Shown here piece by piece: positions 59,545 to 64,000 of a stretch of DNA of 64,000 bases. Origin of the DNA: Chitinophagaceae bacterium UBA4411 (lineage in GTDB: Bacteria; Bacteroidota; Bacteroidia; Chitinophagales; Chitinophagaceae); assembly GCA_002400415.1 (NCBI GenBank), contig DGQP01000005.1:682372-746371 (forward strand), given 5' to 3'. The position numbers and the translations under genes were made by a program. Position 1 is the first letter of the stretch. Every line of letters starts with the position of its first letter. The notes under the pieces are model-generated. The model searched no databases. It was not told the DNA's origin and saw only the letters and a list, made by a program, of their open reading frames with translations.

Positions 59545-60597
59545 TTAACGACAAGCGGCGGGAATTTGTTCGTCAACCGTTTGTTTTAACTGCTCATGTG
59601 CATTGGCCCTTTCTTCACCCAGCAGGTTTTTTACAAAAACCAGGTAGGCATAACCCCGGCAATAATCAATCATCGGCCAGGTGCCAAAGAGCCCGGGGCT
59701 TGCCACTACGGTTGATTTTCCGCTGGCATCTTTTTCAGCCACCCAGCAACCCAAAGCGTACCCGTAACCTTCAGCTGCTTTGGGCGCATACCTGATCAGT
59801 TCGGGTTTGGTTTGTGTCTGCATCATTTCCTCCACAGACTCTTCACTCAATATTTGTACGCCATTATACTTTCCTTTGTTCAGCAGCATGACCAAAAACT
59901 TCATATAATCTTCCGCAGTGGAAACAGCGCCGCCGGAAGGATTCACAATGCTGCCGTCCAGGGTGGAGAAAGAAGTTTTGCGCATTCCCAATGGATTCAG
60001 CAACCTGGTTTTGATCAGGATCTCAAATTTTTTCTTGCTGATCACTTCCAGCACACGACCGGCTATATTCAAACCAATATTACCATACCAGAAATCGGTA
60101 CCCGCATTGGCCCGGATATCACGGGCGGCAAAACTGTTCACTTCTTCTTCCAGCGAAGAGAATTTTTTACGCTGGAACATCCGCTTGAAAAAATTGCCTT
60201 CATCACTGATACCTGTCATATGGCTGAGGCAGTGACGGATAGTGATATATTTTTTAAAATACTTTTCAAACTCGGGGATGTATTTGATCACCGGGTCATC
60301 CAAAAAGAGTTTCCCTTCATCCACGAATTGCATTACTAAGGCGGCGGTCAGCCATTTACTGCAACTGGCAATGGGCGCCTGGGTCTTGCTGTTGAAGCCG
60401 CCCATTTCTTTTTTATAGACCAGTGAGTCGCCTTTCCAGATCATGGCCACCAGGTTATCCCCCAGCAGTTTTTGTTTGGCTTCCAGTTCCTGCGACAGCT
60501 CCGTCCAGTCGTACTGTGCCTTTACAGGCTGCAACAATAACAGGCAAAGGGCTACGGACAAGACTTTCAGGCAGATAGAACTAACTTTATGTGACAT
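59545..60597 (-). CDS. Secreted serine hydrolase (class C beta-lactamase / PBP fold)
   Basis: A 350-residue exported protein with the beta-lactamase/DD-peptidase fold. A signal peptide (CLKVLSVALCLLLLQPVKAQ) is followed by APIASCSKWLTAALVMQFVDEGKL, the SxxK nucleophile motif (S-C-S-K), and FWYGNIGLNIAGRVLEV with the Y-x-N motif. HCLSHMTGISDEGN and SPGLFGTWPMIDYCRGYAYLVFVKN are later landmarks; the usual H/K-T-G motif is not obvious. Family members include esterases and D-aminopeptidases; a true beta-lactamase role is not indicated. It is divergent from clpB. Confidence 0.9.
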   Translation of the reverse strand: MSHKVSSICLKVLSVALCLLLLQPVKAQYDWTELSQELEAKQKLLGDNLVAMIWKGDSLVYKKEMGGFNSKTQAPIASCSKWLTAALVMQFVDEGKLFLDDPVIKYIPEFEKYFKKYITIRHCLSHMTGISDEGNFFKRMFQRKKFSSLEEEVNSFAARDIRANAGTDFWYGNIGLNIAGRVLEVISKKKFEILIKTRLLNPLGMRKTSFSTLDGSIVNPSGGAVSTAEDYMKFLVMLLNKGKYNGVQILSEESVEEMMQTQTKPELIRYAPKAAEGYGYALGCWVAEKDASGKSTVVASPGLFGTWPMIDYCRGYAYLVFVKNLLGEERANAHEQLKQTVDEQIPAACR

Positions 60598-60626
60598 TGT
60601 AACGGTATTTGGGTGATTGGATTGCT

Positions 60627-60712
60627 ATTTGACAACTGACCATAGACCATCGTCAATGGTCCATCGTTTAACAACCTGTAAATTATAAAAAAGCGATGGT
60701 CAATGAATGATT
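60627..60712. repeat. Short repeats in the clpB leader
   Basis: GACCATAGACCATCG, CAATGGTCCATCG and, inverted, CGATGGTCAATGAATG occur within about 85 bases before clpB. They provide several overlapping CCATCG/CGATGG pairs. This may be a degenerate intergenic repeat or a regulatory site; no heat-shock inverted repeat of CIRCE type is seen. Confidence 0.4.
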
Positions 60713-60730
60713 AACATTTAAAAGTAAGTT

Positions 60731-63340
<2,610 letters not shown>

Positions 63341-63351
63341 ACTGCTGGTGT

Positions 63352-63369
63352 CTGCCAGCCGGTAGGCAG
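63352..63369. repeat. REP-like small palindrome behind clpB
   Basis: CTGCC, AGCCGGTA, GGCAG, a hairpin with a GC-rich loop 11 bases after the clpB stop. It resembles extragenic palindromes; no T tract. It separates the clpB tail from the in-frame echo at 63371. Confidence 0.35.
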
Positions 63370-63370
63370 G

Positions 63371-63403
63371 TTTTGGAATGAGACGCTGGAGAAAGTGAAG
63401 TAA
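63371..63403 (+). pseudogene. In-frame echo of the ClpB C-terminus (remnant)
   Basis: Eleven codons reading FWNETLEKVK and stop, against FRNEMPEKVK and stop at 63308-63340. It is exactly 63 bases further on, in the same frame. Five of the differing codons change only the third base (AAC/AAT, GAA/GAG twice, AAG/AAA, GTA/GTG), the pattern of related coding DNA. Likely a leftover of an earlier or second clpB 3' end; the length is short, so chance is possible. Confidence 0.4.
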
Positions 63404-63439
63404 AAGAAAAGCCCTGACGAGAGTTTGGGCTTTTCTTTT
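63402..63439. terminator. Terminator behind clpB
   Basis: A 13-bp perfect stem, AAAAGAAAAGCCC and GGGCTTTTCTTTT, around a 12-base loop. It is 62 bases behind the clpB stop; it lies 75 bases from the end of the convergent gene and may serve both. Confidence 0.88.
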
Positions 63440-63513
63440 ATCAGCCAGGGTACATTACTACTATTATCGTCTGTTGCATCGCACTCTTTATCGTTCGGTA
63501 ATTCTATTCTGCA

Positions 63514-63999
63514 TTATGCAAAATGCCTTTTTATCATATCTAAAACCTTTTCTCCATTAATTTGATCGATTTTATTCTTGGGTATTCGAAAAATTAACCC
63601 TGGAGTAGTGTAAGAACCGGGAATAAACTTCCTTATTTGGTAAATTGTCATAAGTGCAATCTCTAAAGCCTTCTCTGCATCACTCACATTTAGTTTAGCT
63701 AAGTCCGCTGAAAATTTTGTTAGTGGATAATTTTCATTAATGTACAGAGTTTTTGAATCTAAAATTCTTCCAGCCCAAGAGCCTTGTTTTTTTTCATTAA
63801 AATTTACATGGGTTACTAGTGTTAGGTATTCTGTTTCCCAGCTTTTGGCATGTACAAGGCGGTTTCTAAATTTTATAAATTCAAAAAAAAGGTTGAACGG
63901 CTTTTGATGAATGTTGGGTTCACTAATGGAAACTAGAGAGATAACCCAGCTCTTCGAAACATCTTGCTGCTCTGCGGTGTAAGTACCCCTAAAAACCAG
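63514..63999 (-). CDS. Partial gene with HEPN-like motif (5' end beyond window)
   Basis: Open frame on the minus strand from the window edge to the TAA at 63514, 161 codons visible, start outside. I do not recognise the protein. FEFIKFRNRLVHAKSWETEY holds R-N-x-x-x-H, the form of the HEPN ribonuclease motif. Further on are ALEIALMTIYQIRKFIPG and RIPKNKIDQINGEKVLDMIKRHFA. The DNA is visibly more AT-rich than the genes before it. A HEPN nuclease or nucleotide-binding partner in a defence or toxin-antitoxin setting is possible, as is a plain helical hypothetical. Not included in the computed frames because it has no start in view. Confidence 0.6.
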   Translation of the reverse strand: MVFRGTYTAEQQDVSKSWVISLVSISEPNIHQKPFNLFFEFIKFRNRLVHAKSWETEYLTLVTHVNFNEKKQGSWAGRILDSKTLYINENYPLTKFSADLAKLNVSDAEKALEIALMTIYQIRKFIPGSYTTPGLIFRIPKNKIDQINGEKVLDMIKRHFA

Positions 64000-64000
64000 A

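Overview
The window reads as a chromosomal segment of a Bacteroidota bacterium, most likely Chitinophagaceae or a close relative. The evidence is a SusC/SusD (TonB-dependent receptor plus lipoprotein) pair, a probably fused alpha-beta E1 dehydrogenase, DUF3857, DUF6600, DUF2911 and DUF6263-type secreted proteins, ECF sigma factors with anti-sigma partners, promoter -7 boxes of the TAnnTTTG type, almost no Shine-Dalgarno sequences, and signal peptides ending in A-Q. Gene density is high, no intergenic gap exceeds about 270 bases, and I see no rRNA, tRNA, CRISPR array, insertion sequence or integrase.

Layout. 1-3.5 kb: 3' part of a 2-oxoacid dehydrogenase E1, an S23/four-helix-bundle gene framed by inverted repeats, a TRIC-type channel, a PhzF protein and a DCC-family oxidoreductase. 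3.7-10.9 kb: a TPR histidine kinase and LuxR-type regulator followed by five secreted or membrane proteins of mostly unknown function, including a cysteine-peptidase-like protein with a duplicated C-terminal domain. A shared 10-mer lies at all three borders of the two regulator genes. 10.9-20.2 kb: YebC, two APC permeases, then a tight forward run of symporter, DedA, MFS and glycosyltransferase 9, meeting a reduced sigma/anti-sigma pair. 20.3-29.9 kb: secreted hydrolase, ABC-F ATPase, J-domain protein, Tat-type superoxide dismutase, dienelactone hydrolase, DUF6600 protein, orphan histidine kinase and an unknown secreted protein. 29.9-41.1 kb: gcvP, YkgJ-type protein, Tat-type metallo-hydrolase with a 28-residue membrane microprotein behind it, MFS exporter, deoxynucleoside kinase, folK, sppA, ABC-2 permease, SRPBCC and DUF2911 proteins. 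41.2-47.8 kb: anmK divergent from a DeoR-type regulator that leads into susC/susD. 47.8-54.2 kb: bioA divergent from an ECF sigma factor, coupled to a protein with an inner-membrane helix and a predicted outer-membrane barrel, an LVIVD lipoprotein, a small barrel protein and queG. 54.3-64 kb: two DUF3857/transglutaminase paralogues, a small channel-like membrane protein, DUF6263 protein, serine hydrolase, clpB, and an AT-rich partial gene with a HEPN-like motif running off the end.

Most of the window is housekeeping and envelope biology. The parts most worth a second look are the secreted operon under the two-component system (6.7-10.9 kb), the inverted-repeat-framed S23 gene, the sigma/anti-sigma pair that has lost its usual C-terminal parts, the inner-to-outer-membrane anti-sigma-like protein, the in-frame echo of the ClpB tail behind clpB, and the HEPN-like fragment at the right edge.
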